Made by a program: the position numbers and the translations under genes. A DNA stretch of 64,000 nt from DATEDA01 sp963827595. Its GTDB lineage: Bacteria > Pseudomonadota > Gammaproteobacteria > Burkholderiales > SG8-39. Below the pieces are notes generated by a model. It ran no database searches. It was not told the DNA's origin and saw only the letters and a program-made list of their open reading frames with translations. The stretch lies in assembly GCA_963827595.1 (NCBI GenBank), contig CAWHBT010000016.1:1-64000 (forward strand), written 5' to 3'. Positions 24,215 through 33,139 of the stretch are shown piece by piece (position 1 is the first letter of the stretch; each line of letters starts with the position of its first letter).

Positions 24215-24589
24215 ATGAACATTCCGAAACTTCCTACCCAAACAAAGCCATTTCTCTGGGGCGCGGTAGCGGGAGCCATCGCGCTGGCGATCTTCGGATT
24301 CAATTGGGGCGGCTGGGTGACGGGCGGCACGGCGGAGCGATTTGCCGTGGGGCGTGCTGATGCGGCGACCGTATCGGCGCTCACCCCGATATGCGTGGCT
24401 CAGTTTCAGAAGAGCGCCGACGCGTCGGCCAGCCTTGCGGCGCTGAAAGCGACCAAGGACTGGGAGCAGGCCACCTACATCGGGAAGGGCGGTTGGGCAA
24501 CGATGCCCGGCAGCACCAGCGAGCCGAACCGCGAAGTCGCCGCGGCCTGCGCCGAGGCGCTCAACAAGCTCACCCTGGCCGCGAAGTAA
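24215..24589 (+). CDS. Membrane-anchored hypothetical protein (recurrent family)
   Basis: A 124-residue protein starts at ATG 24215 behind GGAGGAAATGCT. One membrane helix (LWGAVAGAIALAIFGFNWGG) is followed by a periplasmic part with two cysteines (ICVAQFQ and ACAEAL) and KGGWATMPGSTSEPNREVAA. I recognise the pattern as a conserved hypothetical of many Proteobacteria, with no known function. Confidence 0.75.
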   Translation: MNIPKLPTQTKPFLWGAVAGAIALAIFGFNWGGWVTGGTAERFAVGRADAATVSALTPICVAQFQKSADASASLAALKATKDWEQATYIGKGGWATMPGSTSEPNREVAAACAEALNKLTLAAK

Positions 24590-24629
24590 GTATCCCGCGG
24601 CAACGCCGGGCCCTGAGCTTGTGAGCCGC

Positions 24630-25010
24630 TCAATGGGGCTCGTCGGGGTCGCTAACGGGGCCCGACCTTCTGTGGCCACACTCGATGGCATCGGGTGAAG
24701 GTCGGTTCTTCGTCGCCGGTTGAAGACGGGACGTAGCGCGCGAGTGAGCCTTGGCGCGATACATGCCGATGTCGGACTGCTGTATCAGGTCACCGTAATC
24801 GTGCCCGTCGACGGGATAGACGGCCGTGCCGATGCTTGCCGTCACCGTGACCGTGCCGCCGTCGACGACATAGGGCGCTACAAGGTGGACGCGGATCTTC
24901 TCTGCCACCGTAGCAGCACTCACCTCGCCGCCGACCTCGGGAAGCATGATGACGAACTCGTCCCCGCCGTAGCGGCAGGCGGTGTTGTGGACTCGTGCGG
25001 AACGCGGAGT
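24630..25010 (-). pseudogene. GGDEF diguanylate cyclase fragment
   Basis: The minus strand encodes ACRYGGDEFVIMLPEVGG and, further on, VTVTASIGTAVYPVDGHDYG and DIGMYRAKAHSRA, the second half of a GGDEF domain including the catalytic signature. The first half of the domain and any sensor are missing beyond about 25010, where the next gene's upstream region begins. It is a remnant of a c-di-GMP synthase. Confidence 0.8.
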
Positions 25011-25107
25011 GCGTCCGCATCTGCCAGGTGTCCCATGGAGGCTGTACCAGACTGCCGGCCCACGGCTCGGCGTGTCTGAACGGCAACTGAGAGTAAGGAG
25101 GCCAGAG

Positions 25108-26190
25108 ATGAAAGCCAGATCCTGGGTAGCCTATTCCAGTAGCGCATTACTGATGCTTCTTGCCGGATGCGCCGCGACTTCGCCCTCGCCACTCGCGGCG
25201 ACCTCCGACCCGACGAAGGTGCACATCACCATCCTCTACGATGCCTTCGGCAAATCTCCCGCGTTGCAGAAGGACTGGGGGTATGCCGCGCTCATCGAAT
25301 ATGGGGGTAAGCGCATCCTCTTCGATACCGGCAACAACCCCGAGATCCTGGCGCAGAACGCTAGGGCGAAGGGTATCGACCTGTCCAAGCTCGACTTCGT
25401 CGTCATGTCGCACCGCCATGGCGACCACATGGGGGGCATGGCCTATCTCCTCAATGTGAATCCCAAGGTGAAGATCTATGCGCCCAAAGAGGGCTTCGGC
25501 GTGTATGGTGGCGATCTGCCGAGCACCTTCTATCGCAAGGATAGCTCCTTGCCTCCGGAGGAGCGCTACTACGACGGCGCGCCACCGGCAGTGATGCGGT
25601 TTGGAGCCGCCTGGCCCGGCGCCAACTTCGAGTTGATCGACAAGACCACGGAGATCGCCCCCGGCATTCATCTGATCGCCTTGGTCTCCGACAAGCCCGG
25701 GACGCTCGAACTGCGCGAACTGTCGCTCGCGATCAACACACCCGACGGCTTGGTGATCGTGGTGGGCTGTTCGCATCCGGGCATCGACAAGATCGTTGCG
25801 GCCGCGGCCGCGATCAACCCACGAATCCACTTCATCGCGGGCGGTTTCCATCTTGTGGTATCCAACGACAAGGAAATCGAAACAATCGTTGCGACTCTCC
25901 GCGATACCTTCAAAGTGGCCTTCGTGGCGCCTGGGCACTGCACCGGCGAGCCGACCTTCACGGCGCTCAAGAGAGCATTCAGTGACCGGTATCTCTATGC
26001 CGGGTTGGGCACAACGTTCGTGGTTAGTGCCACGCCGCGTGCGATTGGCAGCGCCAGTCAGCATGGTCCTACGGCCATGGACGAGGATGATCTGGAGAGC
26101 TACCGCACGGCCGTGCCGTTGCCTCTACGCCTGAGACTCGGGGCCCAGCGAGGCGCTGCCAGTGACGCGCCTCAACTGGCGCGTCGGTAA
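25108..26190 (+). CDS. Metallo-beta-lactamase-fold lipoprotein
   Basis: A 360-residue protein starts at ATG 25108 behind AAGGAGG. The signal peptide ends in the lipobox LLAGC (Cys about residue 21), so it is lipid-anchored. The metal-binding motif SHRHGDHMGG is at about residue 101, with FDTGNNPEIL before it and VVGCSHPG, GGFH and APGHCTGEP after. This is the COG1237-type group related to 7,8-dihydropterin-6-methyl-4-(beta-D-ribofuranosyl)aminobenzene 5'-phosphate synthase. Substrate is unknown. The last 45 residues after GTTFVV look unrelated and may be read-through. Confidence 0.8.
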   Translation: MKARSWVAYSSSALLMLLAGCAATSPSPLAATSDPTKVHITILYDAFGKSPALQKDWGYAALIEYGGKRILFDTGNNPEILAQNARAKGIDLSKLDFVVMSHRHGDHMGGMAYLLNVNPKVKIYAPKEGFGVYGGDLPSTFYRKDSSLPPEERYYDGAPPAVMRFGAAWPGANFELIDKTTEIAPGIHLIALVSDKPGTLELRELSLAINTPDGLVIVVGCSHPGIDKIVAAAAAINPRIHFIAGGFHLVVSNDKEIETIVATLRDTFKVAFVAPGHCTGEPTFTALKRAFSDRYLYAGLGTTFVVSATPRAIGSASQHGPTAMDEDDLESYRTAVPLPLRLRLGAQRGAASDAPQLARR

Positions 26191-26245
26191 GGCGCATATC
26201 GTGGGCGACACGAAGGCCCACAAATAGCAGTTCAGAGGAACCCCC

Positions 26246-26312
26246 CAAACGTCCGCTGTCCTAGAGTCCAGCCGTCAGCAACGGGTCGATAGCGCGCTTT
26301 CAGCGGCAGAGG
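26246..26312 (-). repeat. Dispersed repeat copy, inverted
   Basis: On the minus strand it reads CTGAAAGCGCGCTATCGACC followed by CGTTGCTGACGG, and then AGCGGACGTTTGGGG. That fuses the core of the two repeat types seen at 31-205 and 22285-22362. The rest of 26191-26522 has no supported gene. Confidence 0.55.
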
Positions 26313-26522
26313 ACGCCACGGTAAATGTCGGGTGCTGCGCCTTGCGCGACCAGGGCGCAGCGCCAGACGACGAGCCTAGGTTCCGAGGCGGTCACTTCTC
26401 CGGCGGGGGCTCACCCCTCATCCGTTGATAAGAGTGGAGGAGCGCGAGCATAGCCAAATGGACGACAAAGTCGCCGGAAGCGCATACTTAGTACGTCTCC
26501 GCGAGACGCAAGGAGAGTATCG

Positions 26523-26732
26523 ATGAAACGATCTGCTTGGGTTGCCGTCGCTGGGACGGCCGTCACGGTTGGGATGCTGGCCGCGAGGCGTCTTTGGGGC
26601 AGGAGCAGCAACGTCGCTGCGACGCCGGAGAGCCTACCTGCTCATCCAGAGCAAACGCCCGTTCAAGAACCGCCCACTGCTCCCGCGGGTGCCGACTCAG
26701 CGCCGCCGCAGCCCGGGCGCCCATCCCCTTGA
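26523..26732 (+). CDS. Small exported or membrane-anchored Pro-rich protein
   Basis: A 69-residue protein starts at ATG 26523 behind AAGGAGAG. One hydrophobic helix (SAWVAVAGTAVTVGMLAARR) precedes a Pro/Ala-rich disordered tail. The function is unknown. Confidence 0.55.
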   Translation: MKRSAWVAVAGTAVTVGMLAARRLWGRSSNVAATPESLPAHPEQTPVQEPPTAPAGADSAPPQPGRPSP

Positions 26733-27041
26733 TGTCGAGCGTCACCGGGCGCGCCGGTGGTGGCGCTGGTCGCGGTGGCGGGTTCGAGTCGTGGATCGCC
26801 TTCCGGGCGTCGTAGTGTGGCACGACCAGTAGGATAGGCGAGGGGCGGGCCCACGGGGTGGGCCCCCCAAGTGTCCATATTGCGTGATCGGTCAACGGCT
26901 CGCGCCGAAGCGCCGCGAGTTTGTTTCAGGTTTTTCTCCGCATGTGGCGGGGCAGGTGCAGCCGCTGCCGCGAGGCCGCAACCCCCCGCCCCCCGGGTGT
27001 CGACGCGACCAGGCTGAAATCATCTGAGTAAAGGAAATGCC
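26733..27041. other. Stretch without a supported gene
   Basis: A GC-rich hairpin (GCGGGCCCACGGGGTGGGCC) lies near 26844-26863. I find no convincing gene. Confidence 0.35.
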
Positions 27042-27152
27042 ATGGAAAAGCGTCAACTAGGAAACAGCGGATTGGAAGTCTCGGCCATCGGCTTGGGCTG
27101 CATGGGACTGAGCGGCGGCTACGGCCCCGCGACGGACAAGCAGGAGGCCGGA
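27042..27152 (+). pseudogene. Aldo/keto reductase, N-terminal fragment only
   Basis: A good start (AAAGGAAATGCC then ATG) leads to MEKRQLGNSGLEVSAIGLGC and MGLSGGYGPATDKQEA, the first strand and GCMG turn of an AKR. Homology stops at about 27150, where the end of a LysR gene on the other strand begins. The remaining 300 residues are missing. Confidence 0.8.
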
Positions 27153-27647
27153 TTACGCCTTCTCTGCTCGTCTGGTTTGGTCCCTCGGCCGTGGAAGTGC
27201 CGGAGCGCGCCGTATGGCGTCACGGCCGGGATAATCGCGCTGGCAATAGGCCGCCAATTCACGCACGAACTGTTCGGCATACGGTGCAAGCAATCGGTGC
27301 GGATCCCAGGCGATCGTCAACCATTTTCCGATTGGCGCTCCATCGTGAAGAAGCGGCACGGCACGGACCCCGCCGTTTCGGACCAGCACGGTAGAGGGGA
27401 CCACGGCGATCCCGTAGCCCACTGCGGTCAGCGCAACGATCGAATGGGGAGCTGCGCTCTCCATGAGGACGTGCGGACGGATGTGCGCCACGCTGCAAGC
27501 GGCGTCGAACCCCTGACGCGAGCCGAAGCTGCGGTGGAGCAGCAGCAGCGGCTCCTCCGCCAACTCGGCAACGTCGATCGTGCGACGGCGGCTGAGCCGG
27601 TGTTTCTCCCACAACACCGCGAGATCGTGCGCGCGCCAGGTTGCCAT
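27153..27647 (-). pseudogene. LysR-type regulator, effector-domain fragment
   Basis: The frame from about MATWRAHDLAVLWEKHRLSR through VAELAEEPLLLLHRSFGSRQ and VALTAVGYGIAVVPSTVLVR to the stop is the effector-binding half of a LysR regulator. The DNA-binding domain and first half of the effector domain are absent upstream. LysR genes often sit divergently from AKR genes, but here both are end fragments joined tail to tail by a deletion. Confidence 0.75.
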
Positions 27648-27902
27648 CGTGGATGGTGTACGCGACCGGCAAGGCGGTAGCCCGCAGCTGGAAGTCCCAG
27701 ACTGGGCTGCGCCGTGACACTTCTTGTACCTATTGCCCGAGTCACACAGGGGCAAGGCTCCTTTGCACGCCCGACGGTTAAGAATTGCCGGCCGCGATCA
27801 GAGGCAGGTAGCTCGCGAAGTCCTTGTCGATCTATTGCAGTGGCGGGGCAAACCACCCGAAACTATGCTTCTTCGTTGACGGATCTCCCAGGGGGACGAC
27901 CT

Positions 27903-28343
27903 GTGAAAACCGCGGCCAACATTCTCAAGTCAAAACCTGACCAGACCGTCCACACCATCACGCCGACGGCCTCGGTGTTTGACGCCGTCAAGCTGATGGC
28001 CGAGAAGAACATCGGCGCGCTCCTGGTGGTGGAGGGCGAGAATGTCGTCGGCATCATTACCGAACGCGACTACGCGCGGAAAATCGTTCTCATGGCACGG
28101 TCGTCAAAGGAAACGCCAGTGCGCGATGTCATGACATCCTCGGTCATGTACGTGCGCCCCGACCAGACCAGCGAGGAATGCATGGTGCTGATAACCGAAA
28201 ACCGGCTGCGCCACCTGCCGGTCATGAACGGCGACAAGCTGATCGGCCTCATCTCCATCGGAGATCTGGTGAAAGACATCATCTCCGAGCAGAAATTCAT
28301 CATCCAACAGCTCGAACACTACATTACTGGGGAGCGGAGCTGA
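27903..28343 (+). CDS. Tandem CBS-domain protein
   Basis: A 146-residue protein starts at GTG 27903 behind AGGGGGACG. Two CBS motifs make one Bateman pair: VHTITPTASVFDAVKLMAEK to VVGIITERDYARKI, and VMTSSVMYVRPDQTSEECMV to LIGLISIGDLVKDI. Stand-alone pairs of this size bind adenine nucleotides and are common in Betaproteobacteria. Target protein unknown. It is the best-preserved gene in this part of the island. Confidence 0.9.
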   Translation: MKTAANILKSKPDQTVHTITPTASVFDAVKLMAEKNIGALLVVEGENVVGIITERDYARKIVLMARSSKETPVRDVMTSSVMYVRPDQTSEECMVLITENRLRHLPVMNGDKLIGLISIGDLVKDIISEQKFIIQQLEHYITGERS

Positions 28344-28457
28344 GCTGAGCGCCTGCCACCTAACTAGTCGCGCAAGGGTCGCGCAGAAAAGACAAGGACT
28401 TGGTTTTCAGGCCCTAAGCGATTGAATTCTGGGATTCCCGTGCACCTACGGACACGA

Positions 28458-29384
28458 TTAGTCCGGCTGCGGGGCGCGCACCCGGCCGACATAAGTCGGC
28501 ACGATTTCCTCGATCGCTTTCGGCTGGAGGTCGAGCGCCGCGAAACCTGGCAGGGTCCCGCTCGCCACGTTGTCCGCCTTGAGAAGGTCAACCTGACTGG
28601 TGGTGAGTGGTGGGCTTGGCAGGAGCTCGAGCAACTGCGCCAGAGCCTCGGCCACGGCGAAGGGCACCGGGACGACCAACGGCGGTCTGCCGATGAGGCG
28701 CTGCGCGAACGTGACCAGCTCGCGCATCGTGTACACCCCGGGGCCGGCGAGCTCGTAGGTGCGGCCAGCGGTCCCGCGGTCAGCGAGCATGCGGACGATG
28801 GCCTCTGCCACGTCCTCCACGTAAACGGGTTGTAGGCGGGTTCGGCCGCCGCCGATCAGCGGCACGACGGGGAGTAGCCGGATGATCTCGGCGAACGTGC
28901 CGAACAGGGCGTCGCCTGGACCGAACATCGCGCCCGGGCGGACGATCGTCGCGCCTGGAAACTCCTGCTGGACGACCAGTTCGCCGCGTCCGCGCGCGCC
29001 GATGTAAGGAGACGCCGACTCGGGACTGGCGCCGATCCCCGAGACCAGCACCAGGCGGGCGACCCCGGCAGCCGCCGCCTCCCGGGCGACCGTCCCGGCG
29101 CCGCGCTCGTGCACGGACTCGAAAGTCACCTCGCCCTTCTCGAGATAGGCGGACACCGCGTTGACGACGGCGTCGGCCCCGGCGACGGCGGCGGCGACCG
29201 AGGCCTGGTCGCGCACGTCGGCGCAGCAGACTGTGACCCGGTCCAACCCAGCCGCGCGCAGGGCGCTCTGCGCCCGGTCGGAACGCCGGACCGCAACGCG
29301 CACCGTCGCCCCCTCGGCGGTGAGGCGCCGCACGAGCCGCCGGCCGAGGAACCCGGTGCCGCCGAACACGCTGACCGTGGTCAT
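28458..29384 (-). CDS. NDUFA9-like NAD(P)-binding oxidoreductase (atypical SDR)
   Basis: A 308-residue protein starts at ATG 29384 behind AAAGGAATGCT. TTVSVFGGTGFLGRRLVRRL is the Rossmann TGxxGxxG motif. VLVSGIGASPESASPYIGAR and IVRPGAMFGPGDALFGTFAE are the middle strands of the atypical SDR-a5 (complex I NDUFA9-like) group, followed by PVYVEDVAEAIVRML. The catalytic Tyr-Lys is not in classical form. Role is unknown; bacterial relatives are often near quinone or redox genes. Confidence 0.85.
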   Translation of the reverse strand: MTTVSVFGGTGFLGRRLVRRLTAEGATVRVAVRRSDRAQSALRAAGLDRVTVCCADVRDQASVAAAVAGADAVVNAVSAYLEKGEVTFESVHERGAGTVAREAAAAGVARLVLVSGIGASPESASPYIGARGRGELVVQQEFPGATIVRPGAMFGPGDALFGTFAEIIRLLPVVPLIGGGRTRLQPVYVEDVAEAIVRMLADRGTAGRTYELAGPGVYTMRELVTFAQRLIGRPPLVVPVPFAVAEALAQLLELLPSPPLTTSQVDLLKADNVASGTLPGFAALDLQPKAIEEIVPTYVGRVRAPQPD

Positions 29385-29634
29385 AGCATTCCTTTCGCAT
29401 GCTGCGCAAGATCGAACGATCTTGCTCCCATCGACCGAAGTTTGAATCACTCCCAGCGAGTGACAAGCCGATGGTGATCGAGTCGCTCAGGGGCTGAGGC
29501 TGAGACATCGCGCCGCAGATCGGGTGGACTGCCGACCAGCGCATCACGAGCGGCTCGATTGGAGCGCTCGAATTACGCTCGAGATGAAGGTGAAGATCCG
29601 GGACCTGAAGGAGCTCGACGATTCCTGGGCGAAG
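29385..29634. other. Stretch without a supported gene
   Basis: The region upstream of the SDR gene includes a direct AGCGAGTGACAAGCC-type segment but nothing I can name. Confidence 0.3.
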
Positions 29635-29833
29635 CTCGGACCGCGGCGAGCAGGAAGCCGCCGAACACGCGCTGCAGGTTCGTGCCGACGTGAATCCAGA
29701 GCGACCCGTCTCGCGCCAGGTCGTAGACCGCCGCCGCGATCCGCGACGGCGCCGGCATCAGCAGGGGGTTTACCCATTCCAGCGACGCGGCGAGCTGCTA
29801 AGCGGCGAGGAACAACCCGATCCCGGCGAACAT
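29635..29833 (-). pseudogene. ABC-transporter permease (SsuC/TauC type), N-terminal fragment with a stop
   Basis: The minus frame reads MFAGIGLFLAA, a TAG, then QLAASLEWVNPLLMPAPSRI and AAAVYDLARDGSLWIHVGTN and LQRVFGGFLLAA. This is the start of a nitrate/sulfonate/taurine-type permease, with the TAG probably derived from a Trp codon. Homology ends near 29635. It is a decayed fragment. Confidence 0.65.
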
Positions 29834-29989
29834 GCGCAAGGGGGCCATCGCGCGCGGGTCAATGAAGCGAGGGACGTTGCATCGGAGCGAGCACGCGCCC
29901 CATGGTGGCGGACGGAGCAACGTCTACCGTAGCGGCATCAAGCGGGCCTGGCGGCACTCCGCGAACCGGATCCCCGTTACGCTTTGCCC

Positions 29990-30478
29990 CTACGATTTCT
30001 TTGGATAGTCGAGCGTCACTTTTGCGGGCTTGACCTCGCCGATCCTTGACCACCACTTCGCATCGAAGGTGAACTCGGCGACGGCGCACGTCGGCATGTG
30101 GGTGATCTTGCTCGAGAGGCGATGCGCGAGTTCGGTCAGCTCGGGGTTGTGGCCAAACAGCATCACGCGCTCCAGCTTGTCGCCAAGCTTGTGAATGACG
30201 TCGAGCAGTTCATCCGCCCCGACGGCATACAGCCGATCATCCACCACGATGTCCTTGCGCCTGTAATCGAGCTTCTTGGCGATGATCTCCGCCGTCGTGA
30301 GCGCGCGCATAGCCGGACTCGACAGGATCAAATCGGGCTTCACATCGCGATTTCCCAAGCGCTCACCCATCTTCGGCGCATCGCGCCTGCCGCGATCATT
30401 CAATGGCCGGTCTTTGTCGGGCAACGCAGTGTCACCCCAGCTCGACTTGGCGTGGCGAACGAGAAATAGCGTTTTCAT
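29990..30478 (-). CDS. sixA: SixA-type histidine phosphatase
   Basis: A 162-residue protein starts at ATG 30478 (MKTLFLVRHAKSSWGDTALP). The catalytic RHAKSSW motif (phospho-histidine form of the RHG motif), SSPAMRALTTAEIIA and VMLFGHNPELTELAHRL are all present, typical of SixA and its relatives that dephosphorylate phosphohistidine in signalling or PTS proteins. The gene is intact. Whether it acts on a given partner is unknown. Confidence 0.85.
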   Translation of the reverse strand: MKTLFLVRHAKSSWGDTALPDKDRPLNDRGRRDAPKMGERLGNRDVKPDLILSSPAMRALTTAEIIAKKLDYRRKDIVVDDRLYAVGADELLDVIHKLGDKLERVMLFGHNPELTELAHRLSSKITHMPTCAVAEFTFDAKWWSRIGEVKPAKVTLDYPKKS

Positions 30479-30662
30479 GCCACATCCCGTAGCGGCGGGG
30501 AGACCCCGCGCCGCGAACATTAAAGATGTGCCCGTCCGACTAGACGCCCGAAAGTGTTCCGCTGGCGCTCGGCGTTGTTACAGATTCGCGACACCTGCTG
30601 CGTGGCCGTGAGGTGCGACCGACGCAGCCCCGCCACCGCTGTAGTACAGCGCGAGCGTCTAG
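30479..30662. other. Short gap up to IS copy 3
   Basis: No gene or structure is seen. The IS target CTAG lies at 30659-30662. Confidence 0.3.
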
Positions 30663-32009
30663 CAGGCTGTTGAAATAGGCGGCGACACGGTCAATGAACC
30701 GCTCCGAATCGAGATCGCGCAAGGTTGGCAGCCGAGGGCATCGGTCTTCGGTCCTGCTTCATGGGGCTTTCTTGGTCCATTTGGTTCGCCGTTCGCGGAC
30801 CTGCTCACGCATCGGCCGCCCCTCGTCGCCTTCACGACGTTGCTCCCGCCAGCAACCCTCGCATTCGCACCAGGTTGTTCGCCGTCATCGTCAGCAAGAA
30901 CTGCATGTTGACCCGTTCCAGGCCGCGGAACACCGTCTGGCGAACGCGTCCGACGGTCTTCGCCCAACCGAACGATTCTTCGATGCGCTTGCGGATGCAC
31001 TGGCTCGACTCATAACCCGGATGTCGAGTGGTGCGTCCATCGATTGCCGAACCGCCGGGCCCACCATGGTGCTGCGCCACGTGCGGGGTGACTTCAATCT
31101 TGCGCGCTGCGGCGACGAAATCGCTCGTGTCGTAGGCCTTGTCGGCGCCGACGGTTCTGGGTTTGGTCCCGGGCAGTTCGGCGAGCATTGCCAGGGCGTT
31201 CTCGCGCTCGGCGAACCCACTGGCCACACTCGCCCGAGCGTTGACCACCAGCCCGTTGCGGTTCTCGATCAATACGTGGCCCTGGTAGCACAGGATCGCC
31301 TCGGCTGTACTGCTCTTCCTGTAGAGCCGAGCCTCGGGGTCGGTGGTCGATTCGTGGGTGTCGTTGCTGCGCGGCTTGCCTCGCCAGCTCGCCTCGGGAT
31401 TGCGTCCTGCACCGCCGTCGGCGGGTGGCTCGTCCTTGGGCTGGAAGCTCTTGTGGCTCGCCCAGGCCTTGATCAGCGTGCCATCGACCGAGAAGTGCTC
31501 GTCGCTCAGCAACCCCTCCTTCTCGGCCAAGGTCATTACCTCGGTGAACAGCGCTTCGACCACCGCGTGATCAAGCAGCCGATCGCGGTTCTTCGAGAAG
31601 CTCGAGTGATCCCACACCGCATCGTCGATCGCCAGGCCTACGAACCAGCGAAACAGCAGGTTGTAGTGCAACTGCTCGACCAGCAGCCGCTCGCTCCTTA
31701 CCGAGTACAGCACCTGCAGCAGCAGCGCCCGGATGAGCTTCTCCGGCGCGATCGAGGCACGCCCGTGGTCGGCGTACATCTCGTTGAACAGGCCACTCAG
31801 ACGCCCCAGCGCCTCGTTCACCATGCGCTGGATCGGGCGCAGCGGGTGACCCGCCGGAACGAAGTCCTCCAGCCTCGCCATCGTGAACAGCCGTTCTTGC
31901 ATCGTGTCGGACCCGCGCATCGTCGTCTGCTCGCTCAGTCTAAGGACACTGCTGCGACAACGCTCAGACATGTTTGTTCGATGACGCAACAGCGTTTTTC
32001 AACAGCCTG
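30663..32009 (-). mobile_element. IS5-family insertion sequence, copy 3 (1347 bp)
   Basis: The ends begin CAGGCTGTTGAAA. The duplicated target CTAG lies at 30659-30662 and 32010-32013. Same orientation as copy 2 and nearly identical to it. No gene appears to be broken by this insertion. Confidence 0.95.
30832..31920 (-). CDS. IS5-family DDE transposase (copy 3)
   Basis: This 362-residue intact transposase has the motifs of the other copies. It has EVMTLAEKE and MTANNLVRMRG, so it is slightly closer to copy 1 at those positions than copy 2 is. Confidence 0.95.
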   Translation of the reverse strand: MRGSDTMQERLFTMARLEDFVPAGHPLRPIQRMVNEALGRLSGLFNEMYADHGRASIAPEKLIRALLLQVLYSVRSERLLVEQLHYNLLFRWFVGLAIDDAVWDHSSFSKNRDRLLDHAVVEALFTEVMTLAEKEGLLSDEHFSVDGTLIKAWASHKSFQPKDEPPADGGAGRNPEASWRGKPRSNDTHESTTDPEARLYRKSSTAEAILCYQGHVLIENRNGLVVNARASVASGFAERENALAMLAELPGTKPRTVGADKAYDTSDFVAAARKIEVTPHVAQHHGGPGGSAIDGRTTRHPGYESSQCIRKRIEESFGWAKTVGRVRQTVFRGLERVNMQFLLTMTANNLVRMRGLLAGATS

Positions 32010-32063
32010 CTAGAGCCGCACTTCCCGCGGCCTGATCGTCGCAAGCGTGAGCCAGCTTTGAGC

Positions 32064-32513
32064 CTACGTCGTCGGCGCCGGTTTTCGACCGGGCGCTTTA
32101 GGGGGGACATAGCCCGTCACGCGACACTGCAACGCTTGGACCGGGTTGCCGCTCTCGAAGCGGGTCAGGTTGCAGGTGATGATCTCCCCCGCGGCTGCCA
32201 GACGCACCAGGCGCTCGCGCACCATCGCAAGCGGCACGCCCATCTCTTCGGCGATCTCGGAATCGAGCCGCTCACCGTGTTTCTTGACGCACTGCAGGGT
32301 TGCTATCAAGGTACTTTGAGCCTTTGGAGAGGGCTTCAGTTTAGCAGCCGTGGACGCCGCTCCCGGCTTGAAGCGAAGGCCCGTCCGGCTCCGGCCCGAT
32401 CGCCCAGCGGCGGCACCGCGGGCCAGGCGCCCGCTCGGCAGCGTGCCTTGCACACGCCAGTTTCTCGGCGAGCCAGAAGATGGGGGACGCGGAAACTTTG
32501 GCGCATACGCCAA
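32064..32513 (-). CDS. Winged-helix DNA-binding protein
   Basis: The C-terminal 90 residues hold a winged helix: LIATLQCVKKHGERLDSEIA, then EEMGVPLAMVRERLVRLAAA, then the wing GEIITCNLTRFESGNPVQAL, with a basic PGRKPAP tail. The N-terminal half (from a TTG start) is Arg/Pro-rich and may be non-coding, so the true start could be close to the KLKPSPKAQS segment. Probably a small regulator; its place beside the nuclease module makes it a candidate for control of that module. Confidence 0.6.
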   Translation of the reverse strand: MAYAPKFPRPPSSGSPRNWRVQGTLPSGRLARGAAAGRSGRSRTGLRFKPGAASTAAKLKPSPKAQSTLIATLQCVKKHGERLDSEIAEEMGVPLAMVRERLVRLAAAGEIITCNLTRFESGNPVQALQCRVTGYVPPKAPGRKPAPTT

Positions 32514-32571
32514 GCTTTTACCGCGCGCGCATGACCGCTATGACTTTCGCTTTCTCGTTGCGTGAGAGCCG

Positions 32572-32748
32572 CTACGCGGATTTCGTCTGGTGCAGTGGGT
32601 GAACGTTGCCTTGTTCGGAGTCCGGCGCCGGCTTCAATCGTAGCCTGATTCGAGCGAACGTCTTCGCAAGATCGGTGTGCACCGAGGGCGTGTACTTGAA
32701 ACCCGGTGCGAGGCATGAGGCGTGCCCCTTGGGCAATGTCTTGGACAT
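32572..32748 (-). CDS. KTLPKGH small protein, paralogue 1
   Basis: A 58-residue protein starts MSKTLPKGHASCLAPGFKYT and continues PSVHTDLAKTFARIRLRL. It is clearly homologous to the protein at 33711-33965 (MAKTLPKGHLSCLSSAFRYT). Conserved positions are KTLPKGH-SCL, F-YTP-V-T, A-T-ARI. The fold and function are unknown. The duplicates bracket the first nuclease module. Confidence 0.6.
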   Translation of the reverse strand: MSKTLPKGHASCLAPGFKYTPSVHTDLAKTFARIRLRLKPAPDSEQGNVHPLHQTKSA

Positions 32749-32950
32749 GGTCAGGCGGATCTCCCCGCAGCGTTTGGCGCAAGGAGATAGTAGCTTTGTC
32801 GCATACGGCGGATAGGTCGGTCTGTGTGGTAGCGCACATAGAGCGGCCCTCGGGTGTTGGCGCCCCCACGCTCGACACAGCATCCTCCTCCACTCTTAGT
32901 CCGCCCCCGGTTCACACCGCCCGCTCGACGTTGCAGCCACGCCCGGACGC

Positions 32951-33139
32951 TCAAGCGCCGATCGCCGCCGCGTCATCCGCGCCCGGCTCCCGCTCCCACA
33001 GCCCGGACGGGAACACGGCCACGATCCGGTGACGCGCGCACCATAGGTGCCAGCCGTCGGGTGTGCCGATCGAAGCCGCACTGGTGCGGCAGGCGCGCTC
33101 CGGCGCGTTACGCCACGGGTTGAAGTAGCCTTCGGCCAT
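32951..33139 (-). CDS. Small CxxH protein of the nuclease module, copy with degenerate CxxC
   Basis: A 62-residue protein begins MAEGYFNPWRNAPERACR. It has the family core GTPDGWHLWCARHRIVAVFP and GLWEREPGADD. The usual CRVC is CRTS here, so one metal ligand is lost. It is head to head with the thermonuclease: their start codons overlap at 33138-33139, in the middle of a GTAGCCTT...AAGGCTAC dyad. Related genes or remnants lie at 8033, 10132, 21612, 35354, 39472 and 40886. Confidence 0.65.
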   Translation of the reverse strand: MAEGYFNPWRNAPERACRTSAASIGTPDGWHLWCARHRIVAVFPSGLWEREPGADDAAAIGA

